Notes: generated from the sequence alone by a model not told the origin. A DNA stretch of 64,000 bases from Baylisascaris procyonis (GCA_037389465.1 JAZARR010000197.1:1742001-1806000); one strand, 5' to 3'; positions 43,638-58,180 are shown, numbered from the stretch's first letter. Numbers and translations are program-made.

Positions 43638-46600
43638 AATGGATCCGGAAAAGTTTTGATATTCCTGAATTGTTTGGATCATCCTGAAATCGGGGCATTC
43701 GTATGGCTTGGATCGGAAAAAATTTGATGCATTGAGCGTTTAAAGGGTGCGCTGGCTTCGTGAATATACTTTGATTGGCACAGCAGCTGATTACGGTGTT
43801 GTATTTGTTGGCAGTTGGTGGTGGTGGGGAGGGGGGGGAGGAAGGAGGTGGGTGATTTTAGAAGCCCGGGAAGCAGAGAAGGCGGAGTCTATTTTATTCA
43901 GTTGCCTTGATGGTCATCCTATAATTGTGACTCACTTCCTTGTAATGAATTTGAATAAAAACATTGTTTGATGAATTTAAAAGAATAGATCTGAGGTGTG
44001 CGCCAGCCCATAGTCAAATCTTCTGGCGTTTATATATCTCATCATACGTGATGATGTGCCTATATTGGCGTTATATTGCTAAAAACTTTTGCTTGGAAAT
44101 TATTCGACTTAGTTTTTTCATTTATTTTCCTCACTTTTTTTCAACATTTCATAGTTTTGCATATTTCTATTCCATAAAAATATACTCACTTTTTGTATCT
44201 TCTGTCATGCTTATTTGTGACATTTTACTCGAAGAAAAAATTTTTTTAGACTTCGAATAGTTCTTTACAGATTCTTTTGAATTTTTTATTCATTCATTTA
44301 TTGAGCGTTATGTGATGAAAATGGCATTCATCTTATATATAGTAATTTCTGTGATTTATAAAAAAGATATTATCAAGTTATTCTTGAATGATTATTATCT
44401 CTCTCATTATTAAAATCGTTATTCCTATATTTATTTCAATTTAATCCGGTGTATTGATATTGATAATACTGATAAGAAATACTGATAGAGATTACACAGC
44501 GTTATTTCATAGATTAGGGCTGTATTTCTATGGATTAAAAAAATCCAGGACAGGATTTAAAAAAAATTCAGGACTGTGGGCTATGGGAAAAGTGGATTAA
44601 AAAAGCAAGTTCTGCGGATTACAAATCCAGGACCAAATGTAATGCACACTTATCGTTTCAGATCGTAACATTTGTTATTGTTATTTTATTATTTCAGTAT
44701 TTCAATTATATTCACTTAAGGGAATAACATTGTAAACAGTTATTTAGGCCAGTATTCAAATAAGGGAATTGTTTGAAAGAATTGCCAAATTTTCCATTGA
44801 AAATTTTTAAAAATGGCTCAAAAATTTCAGAAATATTTACAACGTTTTTATTTAATATTTAGCAATGTCATTTTCTTAAATAACGCTCATATTGAGTTTG
44901 TCGTTTGAGAGAACTTTTCGGATAAATCATATGGTATATATTATTTGATTGATAGATCTGTCAATGTTTAGGTAACTTTTTCTCTCGTAAAATAAAATCT
45001 TTTTCGATTTTATTAAGCAACACATATATGGGTATCAAGAAGACCTATTAAGTGATCAAGGCGTTTGATTTTAATTGAGATAGGGGAGAGGGGAAGGTTT
45101 TGGCGAGGATAAAAAGAAGTGCACTATCAAAATATTTAAAAGGTGATTTTATAATAGCATCGAACCAAAAACCACACCTTCGATGAGGCTATTCAGCGAG
45201 ATAAATGCATAAATTGGTTAAGGCGATTATCTCAGAAAGCAAGATAAATACCAATTTTAGTCTTATTCCAATTTAGCATCCTTTAGTCTTCGGCAAATCT
45301 ATCTGTGCCAATTTTTTTTGTCTCAACAAAACGTTTGGTCGATGAGGATTATTACACCCTTGACGATTGCTGATTGCATTGAGTTTGAATTATCTGTTCT
45401 CAACGTCTCGTGCGCGCTATATGCAGTATCGAACACTAACGTTTTACTTGACTGTGATAATTGAATGATGAGGACCGAATCACATCGTTCCATGCTGATT
45501 GACTAATAAATATCAATAATATTGTTGTGACTTATGCAAATTTTTGTATCGACGATGGTATTTGAAATAATCGCTCATGCGACTTGTAAAACCAGTAAAT
45601 GCGATTCCATCTTCAAAGCTTGCTGATTGTTTTCACAATAAAAGTTAAAGGGAATCTTGCAATTTTCCCCGTCCCCATCTCTGCGGGAAGGGAACGCGAG
45701 GACGGTGTTATATTTCTTGAAATTACACGAAAGTTTTGATCCCTATTGCGTGTTTGATTCTCTCTTAGTAGTAATTCTTTTGCGATGAGCAATTGTCTAT
45801 GTATCTTTTGATACGATAATAATCTACTAGCATTTAGTCATAACAAATCGTATTCCTTTTATCGATCGGTCGACTAGATTTTAGCACTAAGAGGTCAGAG
45901 GTCAGAATGGAGATCACTGATAGTACCGGGCTCCAGCGTTGCATTTTTTTCCCAGAAATAGGGTTTTTAGTGTTTAAGAGCGCGGAGCTAAAAATACGCT
46001 ATATAGGAGACAATTGGTTAATTGCTCTTCGTTGTTGTGTGATCTTCGATGGCGGGAAAGGAGATATTTTTTGGTATCTATAAGTAATGAGATGCGAATA
46101 TGTTTTGATCTATGATGAATACTCGCATAGAGCGGGAATCATTTCGCCTTCGTTTTGAATCGAACAGTCTTTTTCGAGTCCGTGCGCGATGCGGTCGAGC
46201 ATCGATGAGTGTCATATGCGAGTTTCATTTTTGTGTTTATGTCGCCAAGATACGAGTCCATTTTAACTTCGAAATGTTATTTAATGTATAAAATTATTGT
46301 TATAATTGTTTCTAGTTTATTTTCACACAAAGATAACGTGGTAGCAGCGTTTACGTTCTTTCAAATGACGGGTATTCTAAAATTGAGGAGCACGGGGGAG
46401 GGGTCGAGGGGAAGAGGGGGTGGGCAAGTTGCTTGCCTATGTGGGGATATTTTGAGATGCGAATTGTTCAGATTTATGTTGTATTTATTGTCAATGTCAG
46501 GCGTAGATTTTTGAGGTTATCATTATTCTGTGCGGTTTTTGTGCGTTTCTTTGCGCTGTCTTCGAAGATTGTTTCGAAGCTGTTTGGAGCCCGAATAGCA

Positions 46601-46970
46601 ACCCTATTGTTGACCATTGAAAAACTTTGATTAGGTGGCTAGTGAATTTCGCTGCCCCGAACGTCAACTCTAGTATTGGCTTGCGAAAAATTTTGGACAC
46701 CGTGAGTCTCGGTTGGAGCTCTCAATTTTTGATAATCTTGGATCCCCGAATTTCTGTGCTCCTGAGATAAAATTATCGGTAGTCGAATGCTTGTTATTGT
46801 CGATAACGAGAAAGATGGAGAGAGCATCTAAAGTTCAATAGCGTTGACTAAAGAATCCTTGAAAATTTTTATGGATCATTTTTAAATGCGTGTCTCAAAT
46901 ATGAGATGAAGTTAAGATGCTAAAGACAATATATCAAAATATATGCATTTATTTATCTATAATTGTTTAT
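43638..46970. other. Spacer after TMBIM4
   Basis: AT-rich intergenic DNA. An AATAAA at 43954-43959 is 317 nt after the TMBIM4 stop and may be its polyadenylation signal. A G-rich patch (GGTGGTGGGGAGGGGGGGGAGG) begins at about 43818. Local repeats of GGATTAAAAAA and TCCAGGAC lie near 44530-44640. Open frames at 43747-44260 and 46209-46827 carry no domain features. Confidence 0.55.
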
Positions 46971-47002
46971 TCATTTATTTATTTATTTATTTATTTATCT
47001 AT

Positions 47003-47057
<55 letters not shown>

Positions 47058-47077
47058 TCTATTTATTTATTTATTTA
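46971..47077. repeat. (TTTA)n microsatellite
   Basis: About 26 tandem TTTA units, two of them changed to TCTA. Confidence 0.95.
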
Positions 47078-48015
47078 CTCATTCAGTATGCCATACAGGG
47101 GCAACATTTGCTTATGAATATATGAGAAGCATATAGCGAATATACAGAGACGATAAATATGAATGGAAAAATGTATATGTACAGCTGATGGCTGTCGCAA
47201 GCTTTCCATAAGAAAATATAAAGCGAATAGCCAATCTAAAAATAGAAATAACCATCATAAGAATTTAGGCAATGGAAAAAAATTTAAAAGAAAAAACAGC
47301 ATTGTGATAGAATATTGCTTTGTTTCGTCGCTATTTTCCATTGCTAATAAATAAAGGCGAAATTGATAAATGATTTATAAATAAAGACGCGATTTATTTA
47401 TAAATTATTTTTTTTTTCATTTGAAAATTAAGGAATATTAATTTTTAGATTAACTTCGTTGTTATTGAAGTAGAATACGATAAAGATTTATACTGGAAAT
47501 TTTTAATTTAAAAATTTTCTATTATTTCGATTTTGATTGATTGAATTTATTTTTGATGTTTAATTGATTCTTCGAATAGAGTAAATTTTCCGTAATTTAA
47601 AATATAAAATTGGGAAATTTTTTAGCTTAAATTTTGATTTTGGAAATTAAGTTACTTTTTTTTCAAAAATAGATGATGCATATTATTGTTTTTTTCACTT
47701 CAAATTTTTTTTCACTTAAAAATATTTTATTGAATAATTGTTTTTTATTTTTATTTTTTTAAATTTTTTTTTTTCAAATATTGCTATTGGCGTATTGCTC
47801 CTGATGAAATATTATTACCATCTTTTATGCTGCATTGCTAAGCAATCAACATTCACATTTTATCGATTTTTGCGAATTCTCAGCGTAATTATAACATTGT
47901 TTCTATGGTGCAGTAATAACGCATGGAGACTCTTACTTATCGTCATCTCACTAATTTATAAGTATTTAGTGAATTGCTAATGTTTAGCGCTTAAGCACTA
48001 TTTCTATGATAATTC

Positions 48016-48149
<134 letters not shown>

Positions 48150-50436
48150 TGCTGGTGATAACAACGTTCATTTGCTGACTGTTTTCTTCCCGTTGAGATC
48201 GGAACAGGTATTTTACATCTTAAAACTGAGTTCCATCTTCAACCTGTCATTTTTAGGCAGGTAAGGTTTATTTTCTTTGAGTAGATATGCTTTGACAAGT
48301 TTATACTTTCGTATTGAGTCGCATAACTATGATTATCAACTAGTGCTTAACCTGCTAATTCGGAGTAAAAAATGCATTATAGTAAAATCATTTCTATGCA
48401 TATGTTTGTCGTGCATGTCTGTTTGTTTGTCGGATAGTTTCAATTCGATTGCAATAAAGTCGTGGAATATACTTTATGTAACGTACATCGTTCATTGACT
48501 ACATAAACCGTAATTCAGGTTAGATCTATGAATCTCGAAGGAAGATATATGTGGTATAAACTTTCATATTGGATCGCAGAGCTATGACTATCAACTAATA
48601 CGTCTGTCTGCATGTCGCCTGTTTGTTGTCTGTCTGTCTGTTGGATGGTTTCAGTTCGGTTCGTTTTGTATGTATTACGATGGATTTTCAATGTATTTCG
48701 TATCGCTTGTTTTATCATTTCACACAAACACAAAAATTTTCTATAGAAGATTTGCATAAAAGCTGGATTAATTATATTATAAATGCATATATTTTATTGT
48801 TCTTATTTTATTATTTGTTGATAATTCATGATATTGGTAGATCTAATAAATATATTTTAAATATGCAAATATGCATATCAGGCCAAATTGTTTGGCTTCT
48901 TCTGCCCTCCCCCCCCTCCCCCACCTCCCTCGACCTATATCATCTAGTGAATGCTTCATTTGAAAGTTGTTGAGAATATTCGCCCTCATTTGCTACATTA
49001 GTGGCAATGTGAACGCTTCGTTAATTGAAGTTTGTTGGGAATGACGTCATAGCATATAGAAAAAAACTTTTCAACGAGTAATGATGTAGGATTCACAATG
49101 AGTTAAAGAAAAAGAAATGTTACAACATTAAAGATAAAATCTCGCATTTATTAAATGAAAGAAAGAAAAATCTGGATGCATTTAATGTCGAAGGAAAAAT
49201 TTTCTATTTTTATTTAGCTATGAGGGATTTCTAGCTAACGATTATTTTCCATACTTGAATCTCCCCCCCCCCCCCAAAAAAAAAATCTGATACTATGTCA
49301 CTGAAGTGGTGCAGTGTCTGAAGCTGTCTGAACCTGTCTGAAGCTTGTCTGAAGTTGGGCAGTTTAACGTTTGAATTGCATGCTTAAATCCATTGAAATT
49401 TGAAGCTAACGATCGTATAACAAATATATTGCTTTATTTCTATCGATAAATTCATATATAGGTGCATTGACAAGGTGAACATGAGCGATACGTCTGTTTA
49501 TAGCCGAAATTTAACATAAAGATTGTCATCATACAGAATGAAATATGTCTTTGATTTACTTCTCTAAGTTCTAAGTTCTTTTTTTTTCCACTTAGAAGAA
49601 TGTTTACGATTTCTTTGATTTATATTTTGTCATACTTTTTTTATGATGCACTATCCGTGCTATTACCTGATTTAAGGCTTATACTTCTATATTATTTAAT
49701 GCTGATATGTTAGAGATATCACGTTTATTGAAATTGATGATTAAGCACCGTTGAATGCTTTTCATGATTCGATTAGTTTTCAGGGAATCATCGCTGAGAT
49801 TCTCAATAGAAGCCATTTTCCTGCTCTTTGAAATAATCTCTATTTTAAAACTTTTTTGTATTTTATTTATATTTTGCCTTCAAAAAAAAACGAGTATATT
49901 CGAGAGTCGTTGTCTCTTTATTTGTTTGTCCATTTGCATATTTCATTTTTTTTTTATCGATTCGAATGAAATTTGCTTGAGGGATTGAGGGAGGAGGGAT
50001 GGGGAACGGGACGGAATATCTGAAACGATTGTTGGCATGGAATCCAATCAAGTTTTTTTTTTTCAGTCATCTATCCTCTTGTTTTGTTGTTTTTCAAATT
50101 TTTATGTTTACCTGGGCACTCTGGCTTTTATTATATAACGATCTGTTGCAGGTAAAAAATTTCTTGGGGATTATCTAACTAAAGAAACCTCAAATGACCA
50201 TAACCTCAATGAATCCAAAGAAAAAAAAAATTTTTTTTTTTTGAATAGAAAAGATTTTCAGTCAAAATTTTCGTAAATATTTTGAAGTGTTGTTTCTAAC
50301 AACGAAATATTTGCAAAAATTACTCGATTGGAAAATTTGCTACTGTTAGAGAATATAATGCAAATAGGATATTTGTGCGATTTATTTCCGATTATTAAAG
50401 ATAGAGTTCTCTAGTCTGACGTAAATTTTATCAGTA

Positions 50437-50506
50437 TTTTTATTTTTTATTTTTTATTTTTTATTTTTTATTTTTTATTTTTACTTTTTATTTTTACATT
50501 TTGTGA
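50437..50506. repeat. (TTTTTA)n hexamer tract
   Basis: About ten tandem copies of ATTTTTT/TTTTTA-type units. Confidence 0.85.
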
Positions 50507-51049
50507 CAGCTTTCCAATCAAAATGCTTTCTTTGCGCAATATAAATTCGGCAAGCTTAATTCAATACTTCCGAATGCCCGATTTAAGCTATTTTATTTAA
50601 ATTCGTTTATATTGTTCATTTTTTCGGCGTAAAGAAAGAAAGAAAAGAAAACGAAAAATTACCTAAAAATTTTTGAAGTTGAATTTTTTTTCGGGTTTTT
50701 TTACCATCATAGCCTTAGGGCATTTATTTATTAAGCGATTTTGCGTATCTTTCGCTTTTTTTTTTTCAAATTTTTTAATGCAAATAAGTGATACATATCA
50801 CATGTGAAATACTGGAATAGCCTTAATCCATCCTAATTTATGGCAATATCCCCATAGTAAGCGATATTCATCTGAGAGAGAATCTAAATAATCTTCCAAG
50901 AGGTCATTTTACTCATTTGAAAGCATATAATTAAATTCTTTATTTTTATTGGATTTTTAAATATCATTTATTGTGTTGTTGAAAGCATATTAAATAAAGA
51001 ATACTGCATAAAGAAGAGAGGAATTGATGTTTACAACAAATTCTGCGCC

Positions 51050-51155
51050 CCTCTCTCCTACCAACCCCCTCCCCTCTCTCTCCTACCAACCCCCTCCCCT
51101 CTCTCTCCTACCAACCCCCTCCCCTCTCTCTCCTACCAACCCCTCCCTTTTCTCT
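51050..51155. repeat. Pyrimidine-rich tandem repeat, 25-bp unit, 4 copies
   Basis: CCAACCCCCTCCCCTCTCTC followed by TCCTA recurs at exactly 25-bp steps (51061, 51086, 51111). The strand is almost pure C/T, so triplex or i-motif formation is conceivable. Confidence 0.9.
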
Positions 51156-54100
51156 CCCATCCCCCCATTTGATTATGGGTTGTCGCTGATTTGATTTACT
51201 CAAATATTTTCCCTAAAAATCTATTCAATATTCCGTTACATGCAACAATTCGTTTTATTTTATTGGCTATCATTTTCAAATTAACTAAATAAATACTGTA
51301 AAATAGCAATTAATTAGTCGGAGAGAAAATTTTAGAGTTTCCGCTTGTATGAGCCACAGATGGTTTGCGATAATTAACTCAGAGATGTGCTAGATTTATT
51401 TGTCAATCATAGCTAAAATATAGAATTTATTTAATGAATATTTCCCGTGAATAATTTTGAAATAAATGTTTGTTTTTTTAGGAAAACGCATTATGTTGTT
51501 ATTATGTTTATTTGGTAGATATTAGATCAATCCGTTGATTGAATAAGCTGAAAAGGCAAAACACATATTGTGCCAATTTTTTGAGCATATTATTCCGCCT
51601 GTTTTACATTGATATATTTATTGCATCGGCTTACTGATGTTACTCGTTAGAGAGATATACTAATGAATCGATATTCTAAAAAATTAAAAACTTTTAAAAA
51701 ATTGTAAATTTCTGAAAAAAAAAAGTTGTAAATTTAATTGTTTTCACTTAGTATTAGTCATTTCTACTTATCGTCTATCGTGATACACCTTTTGATTTGT
51801 GCATTATGCGCTTATTCGAATGTGCCAAATAATATATTTTGAATGATGAAGCGAGATGTGATTGCTAATGAATATGAATCAGCTAAAATTGTTATTACTA
51901 GTAATCGTAAACATTTCCGTATTTTTATGCAACCATTTCATGAAATTTCTGAATATAGAAATACGTGTTGACTCTTGTGTTATTACTTTTGCTTAAACTA
52001 TTAGCGCATCTATACTATGACTATCATCTAATATTTTTATCGTAGATAAGTGATCCATGAAATAATAGTTTCTAATAAATTCGTTGGAATTGGCGAGGGG
52101 ATGAGGCGAGGGGGAGGGGGTATAACTATGTCAGAAATATTCAATTTTAATTGAGAATATGATATTGAAATTGTTAAGGATTTATAAATAGGCTTATTTA
52201 TTGAATTTTGTAACTGATTAAATATGCAAATATGATTTTTCTTAATACGTTGATATATCATTTAGAATTTTATAAGTAATATATATATACAATTGTAATG
52301 GAAAGAATAAATAAACTTGTAACAAATATTACTTGTATGCAAAAAAAATTTGATTATCATTTACAATAATATAAATCTTTACTATTGTTTAAATTTATTT
52401 AGAAGTCATTAGATTTATTTATTTCCCTCTAGCATTGCTTTTATTTAATTTTAGATATTTTTAAATTTTTAAATATAAATTTATTTTAAATAATATAAAT
52501 TAAATTTTATTTAAATATTCAATTTTATTGGTTTAAATACAAATTGTAAAAAATAATATAAATTTATTGTTTATTTTTTAAAATTGTTTTTTTTAAGCGA
52601 CATACTTAACACAGCAAGAGGCTAAATCTCCGCCTATACATCCTATTTGCTAATCGTCATCCATTTTCACTCTAGTATTGCTTTCATTTCACTCATATAT
52701 TGGTAGCTTATATACTTCTTTTTTTTTCTCTGCATAATTACATTCGTTAAAAGCATATTGATGACTATATTAAGCTCATTTCCTTTCTATATTCAATATC
52801 AAGGAATTACATTGAAATACAACTGCAGCTTAGAGTATGCCTTAGTTGCTTTAATTATTTTAAATAAATGGTTAAATTTTTAAATAATAAAAATAATAAC
52901 TAATAAGAATAATAATTAGATGCAAAAAATTAAAGCTCAAAAATTCTGAAATATTGCCAAATTTTAGGAAGATTTTAGAAAACTTTTCAGATTTTTGTTT
53001 CAAATAAAGGAAAATTAAGTGAAGAAGTTCGTAAATGAAAGTGCAATAGAATAGATTTGCAGAAATATTGTGATTTTATTCGCTGTTTTTGGCCAATCTT
53101 ATGGCTCATGAGAGTTTTTTTCCATGATATGCAAATTTTTTGAAAAAATTAATCGAATATGATAGATTTTTGATCATAGTGTTTAGATTTGAATTTTACC
53201 TTTATTTCATCATCACCTTTCTAAAAGTTTATTTACTTGACCGTTTAGATATTATAAAAGGAAATAATATTGATGATACAATTTTTTAAACGGAAATTTT
53301 TGAATTATATTGACGTTTAGTCTGTGAACTTAAAGAAATTAACAAAAAACTTTTTTATACTAAATTTCTCTTTGTTAAAAATTTAAAAATTCATTATATA
53401 TATATATATACTTTTAAAAAGGAAATAATAAAAAAGTATATATATATATACTTTTTTATTATTTCCTGATTGTTGAAATGAAATGAAAACGTTTTCTTTA
53501 GAAAGAAAAAAAAAACGATTGCAACACCGTTATAGCATAAGAAATCAATTTCAAAATTTTAAAACTCACTTATAATCAAATCTCTAGTTATATTTTCGTG
53601 GAATGTAATTTTATTCCACAGCTTATTTCCGTTTAGACTATTGTTAATTTTAATATTTTCCTATAGGTAAATTTTTTTATTTTTTTTTAGATCATTCGAA
53701 AGAACTCAAAGAGATTCGCAATAAATCATTTTCATCAATAAATCTTCAGATAGTTAGTGCTATTATCGATGGAATTAATTCGAAAATATTCTATTGCTAA
53801 AGAGAATTGCAATAAATCTTCGCTATAAATTTTCTTATTGACTTATAGAAAAGTGAAATAGATGAGAAAGAAATTTGCGTGCCATTTAGAATGAAGCGTT
53901 CAATATGTTCAATCAACCAAGATGGTGTTTGTTCTCATATTACATTAGTTTACATTTTCTTTTTAATGTGAAAAAATCATGCGTTTCATCCATTTTAGGG
54001 ATGTGGTTTTGGGTTTATTTATCTCTCACATATATCTGCATGTGTCTGTCTGTGTCTGTATCTGTGTATGCACGTCTATGTATGTTGGATTTATTTTTTG

Positions 54101-54595
54101 ACTTTATCAATTTTTGCGAGATGAAGATAGAGAATAGAAAGAAGTTTTAAAGCTTATCTCTCGATTGTAACGAAATAAGTGAATTTTGAAGTCGTATTAC
54201 CGATTCATTGGTAAAGTCTAATTTCTTTGAAAAATTTTTTCCACTATCTCAAATACCCTTAAGCTACACGAGTATCGTTGTAATAATATTTGGTGTTTTT
54301 GATAAATTATTTGAATTTAAAAGTAAATTTTTATATTTTATAAAGTTTATATTTTCGTGGAGCTGTTTAAATTGGAGTTGACTCTTTAGCACTCTTTACA
54401 GTTGACAAGCTTTGGCAAGTTTTATAGGAAAATTAGGCAAACACGATCGTTGCAGAAATACAAAGAAAAAAAATTGTTTACTCATTTTCCGTATTTATAG
54501 TGCATTTTGTTGGAATTCACTGGCGTTATTGTATATAGTAGTCGAAATTATCATGACGCTTCTGATTCTGGCAATATTTGGGCAATATTGAACCA
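51156..54595. other. Gene-poor spacer
   Basis: Strongly AT-rich. It contains the perfect palindrome at 53421-53466. The open frame at 53905-54150 is hydrophobic, with a short (TGTCTG)n-derived Val-Ser run, and is not convincing as a gene. Confidence 0.55.
53421..53466. repeat. Perfect 46-bp palindrome
   Basis: GGAAATAATAAAAAAG, a TA core, then CTTTTTTATTATTTCC. The sequence equals its own reverse complement over 46 bp. Confidence 0.95.
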
Positions 54596-54692
54596 TCTTC
54601 CCCTTCCTCCCCCTCTCCCTCTGCCCCTCCCCCTTTCTCTCCCCTCTCCTCTCCCTCTCCCTGTCCTTCCTCTCTCGTCCCTCTCCCACTCT
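54596..54692. repeat. Polypyrimidine tract
   Basis: Nearly 100 bases of C/T with only a few purines (CTTCCCC, CTCCCT and CCTCTC blocks). The complementary strand gives an Arg/Glu/Gly-rich frame that is compositional. Confidence 0.85.
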
Positions 54693-54904
54693 ATTCAGCT
54701 GGATATTTCTTATGTCTTCTAGCTTATAAATGGATAGTGCATTGAGCATTCATATTAAATGGTGTATCTTAGCTGCATCATTGTATCAGTGAAAAATGAA
54801 CTGATAGCATAGGAAGTAACCACATTGTGATTGAAAATGGCGATGTATTTATAAGCGCTTGTTCGATATGATGACTCCCGAAGGTTTTTTCACCGAAATG
54901 ATTG

Positions 54905-55065
54905 TCTGATGGTTATTATTAGATTGTCTGATGGTTGTCGTAAGATTGTCTGAAGGTTATCATCAGATTGTCTGACGGCTATCACTAGATTGTCTGATTG
55001 TTTGATGGTTATCACAGAATTGTCTAACGGCTATCATTGGATTGTCTGACGATTGTCGCTAATTA
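54905..55065. repeat. Degenerate tandem repeat, about 22-bp unit, about 7 copies
   Basis: AGATTGTCTGATGGTTATCA with variants (GACGGCTATCACT, GATGGTTGTCGTA) recurs about every 22 bp. Confidence 0.8.
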
Positions 55066-55849
55066 TTTGAACAGTTCTATGGTTACGGAAAGCGTGCATC
55101 CGTTTGTTGATTATTTGCGTAGAGTGTTCGTTGATGGCCATTTTCTAGTAGGTTTGCTCGATCGGTCTTCAACGTTCGCAAGAAATCGCTGACCGTTGTT
55201 TCCCTCTTAAATTCTATCGATCAGTCCATATAGTGTCGAGCTGACGCCAGAATGGAAATTATTATTATTATTATTTTTTTTTTTTGAGAATCTGATTCTA
55301 CCACTATGTTACTTTCTAGTTCTTATTTATCCCCTCCTCCTCACTCCTCCACCTCGCCCACCCACAAAGTCATTATCTTAAAAGCTATTTTAACTCTTTT
55401 CCTCTTCACCCAATAAAGTACATTTCCGCCGTAGATGCATTTCGATCTCGAATCGATGTCATCGCGTCATTCGTTATGTCGTTTTAATTTCTTTCTTGGT
55501 TTCCTCATTTTTGCGACCCATTCAAAACGATCTCTTTTGTTATCTCTAAATGCCATTCGAATCCACAAAAAAACGAAGAAAAATTCTCGAAGAGGGAAAA
55601 TAAAGAAGCAAATATTCTCTCTTTTTTTTTAATGAATAATTTTGGAATATCTGTTCATAATTCAGTTTTATAATATATAAAAAAAAATTTTGTTATAAGA
55701 ATTTATACAATTACAATTGCTTTATACGATGTTCTATAGAAATGAGCTATGAATCATACTATAATATAAGCGACTCACTATTATTAATAAATTTTATGTT
55801 GAGATTTTAATTACATGATGAGTTGTGATTATGCTTTAATAGCCTAATT

Positions 55850-55975
55850 TGATATATGCAGATTATACTGCAATTAAATTAGATATATGCAAATTACGTT
55901 GCAACTAAATTAGATGTATGCAAATTATATTGCAACTAAATTAGATATATGTAAATTGCATTGCAACTATAAGTA
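55850..55975. repeat. Tandem repeat, 31-bp unit, about 3.5 copies, carrying ATGCAAAT
   Basis: The unit begins AAATTAGATATATGCAAATT and ends with ACGTTGCAACT or a variant. Two of the three full units hold ATGCAAAT; the third has ATGTAAAT. Confidence 0.85.
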
Positions 55976-56293
55976 AGTACTATTTGGTTAGCAATAACGC
56001 AATAAATTTGCAAATGTAATTATGCAAATTGTTGAAGCTTATTCAGTAATTTTAATCATTCAATGATAAAAAATCAGGCAATCATATTTTATTTGATTCA
56101 GCTATTTTGCGACTCTAATGAAATGCCGACATATTGTTTAGATTTTTAATAGTTATATTATGAGATTCGGAATGTATTTAAAAAGATTTTGCGGGTATTT
56201 TAATCTCTATAATGAGAGCAATCAATATTTAAATTTTTATTCATATATATCGTTGCTTATGAGCGAATATTTGATTCAACGAAGCGCTAGGTT

Positions 56294-56372
56294 TTTTTTT
56301 TTATAACACATTGTGCTGTTTTGCGCCTTATCGACATAAAGCGCATAACAGCACAATGTGTTATAAAAAACC
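56294..56372. ncRNA. Hairpin resembling a pre-miRNA (or a small foldback element)
   Basis: Left arm TTTTTTATAACACATTGTGC continued by TGTTTTGCGC pairs with right arm GCGCATAACAGCACAATGTG continued by TTATAAAAAA, with one or two mismatches. Next to GCGC an inner TTAT/ATAA stem leaves a terminal CGAC loop. About 35 bp of stem with a small loop and a total of about 78 nt is in the pre-miRNA size range. A tiny MITE or chance palindrome is the alternative; expression cannot be judged. Confidence 0.35.
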
Positions 56373-56785
56373 CGCATAAGAGGTAGCATATAGGAGGGAA
56401 ATATATAAACATAAACATTTTTGTATTGCAAGCAAAATATTTCGTATACTCTGAAAAGTCTTATATTTTCCAAAAAAAATTAAGTACCATAACATGGAAT
56501 TGTTCCCTAAATTTTTTTACACTTCATTTGAGAGGCATATATACGTTAATCGATTTGGTTTAAAGCGGACACAACCATGAACCATATAGCTTAATGAACA
56601 TTCGCCTTTTGAGGCCAAAATCGATTACTGCCCAGTTCATTGCGTTTCCGTTACCCAACAGCACCGTTGTCAGAGTTTTTGTTGAAAAGTCGCCCATAAA
56701 CTTGCTGTATACATCGTTGGATAAATTACATTCACTTTTCGTTCGAAGATGATTTGTAAAAACGTTTTTGTATTACACAGTTTTC

Positions 56786-56787
<2 letters not shown>

Positions 56788-56831
<44 letters not shown>
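56788..56831. repeat. (TA)n microsatellite
   Basis: About 22 TA units. Confidence 0.95.
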
Positions 56832-56834
<3 letters not shown>

Positions 56835-58104
56835 ACTTTTGTAAACTTTTATTGTGGATTCTTCCTTGCTGGAACACAGCTATAGGTATATAACTTCTTG
56901 AGCATAACCCTTAGCAAATGCTATTCAACCTCTACAGAAATCGAACAATTCAAAGGTCATAAGATCAAGTTTCGAGTAATCTGCCTAAAGTAGAAGAAAG
57001 TCTTCGTTTTCCATTTTATATTCTCACTTAGATACCATTCTTTTGCATTGCTTAAATTTCGAAATTAAATTTGTTGAAATACAGACGAATAAAAAATTTT
57101 GAAATGAAATTCGCTCAACAATTATTTGTAATACATAACAATCAGAGTGCCTATTGAAAAATATTTAACTTTTCGGTTTCTTTCTTTTTTGCAACTTCAT
57201 TGTTATTTTATTTTCACTTTAAAGAATTTTATTTGAAGTTGCATTGCAATGAAGTTATAGTGAAAGATTTAACTCAAATATTGACTCATTGAAGTGAAGA
57301 TGGCAAGCAGACCAAAAATTATGGATTTTATACTTTCTTTTTCGGATTTTTTAAATGAAATATTGCAATTACAGTGGATTATTTTTCCGCTTCAACTAGT
57401 AGACTATATTCTATGAGGCGAGTACAATTTCACTAATATTTTTTGCTTATCTGTTTATTAATAATTTTTGGTGAGAAAAATGATGTATATTCATGATTTA
57501 ACATACCTTGGCAGAGTTGCTGCCTGAGATCAATGCTGATATCGTTTAAAGTCATCTACCTTAAAGCTAGTCGGAAATCTCCTGCTTTGGTCTCTTATTT
57601 GGATGGGGTCATTCCAAATGCCAGCATCTTTAGAACAAAATAGGCACGTATATTTGTACGCAACTCTTGCTGTTTATATTATTTTTAAATATTTCATGAG
57701 AGTGTGTATGCACCTCTGAATGGATTCATTTTTGAAAGTATATAAACTTCAGTTTTTTTTTTTCTGAGATGGTTTACATCGCAGGATTTATGCTCTTACA
57801 ATGTGCAGTTGTTAAGCTTGGGCTCATGGTCAGCCACGCTATTGTTTTTGACCTGAGCAGGGATGGCTATCCTACTGGAGTCACCCTGATTACATCCGCA
57901 CCTAGTTCCGGACTCATCGATATTGGATTTAACTTATCGCTCTCTGTCATAAATGAACGTGCCAATTACATATGATAGCTTATTATGAACAATCATCTTC
58001 ACTAGATGATAGACATTAATGAATATGTGTCAGCTTCAGAAATATTGTTTCGAAAAAAAAAAGACTGGCTTAGCGAAAAAAAAAAATATTTCTTTGGGAC
58101 GCAA

Positions 58105-58180
58105 CTGCACATTTCGTGCCAGCTATGCATATCATGCCAGCTGCATCTATCGTGCCAGCTACGAACATTTAGCCAGCTTT
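58105..58180. repeat. Tandem repeat, 21-bp unit, about 4 copies
   Basis: ATTTCGTGCCAGCTATGCAT-type units share the core CGTGCCAGCT. Because 21 is divisible by three, both strands give a 7-residue peptide repeat (SWHDMHS-like on the minus strand), but there is no other sign of coding. Confidence 0.75.

Larger units (their letters stand above)
55066..58100. other. Gene-poor spacer
   Basis: AT-rich. It holds the 31-bp octamer repeat (55850-55975), a pre-miRNA-like hairpin (56294-56372) and a (TA)n run (56788-56831). The frame at 57769-57975 lacks recognisable features. Confidence 0.55.

Noticed and set aside
57769..57975. 68-codon hydrophobic open frame as a small membrane protein gene
   Set aside because: Length is within chance expectation, there is no recognisable motif, and there is no splice or transcription context.
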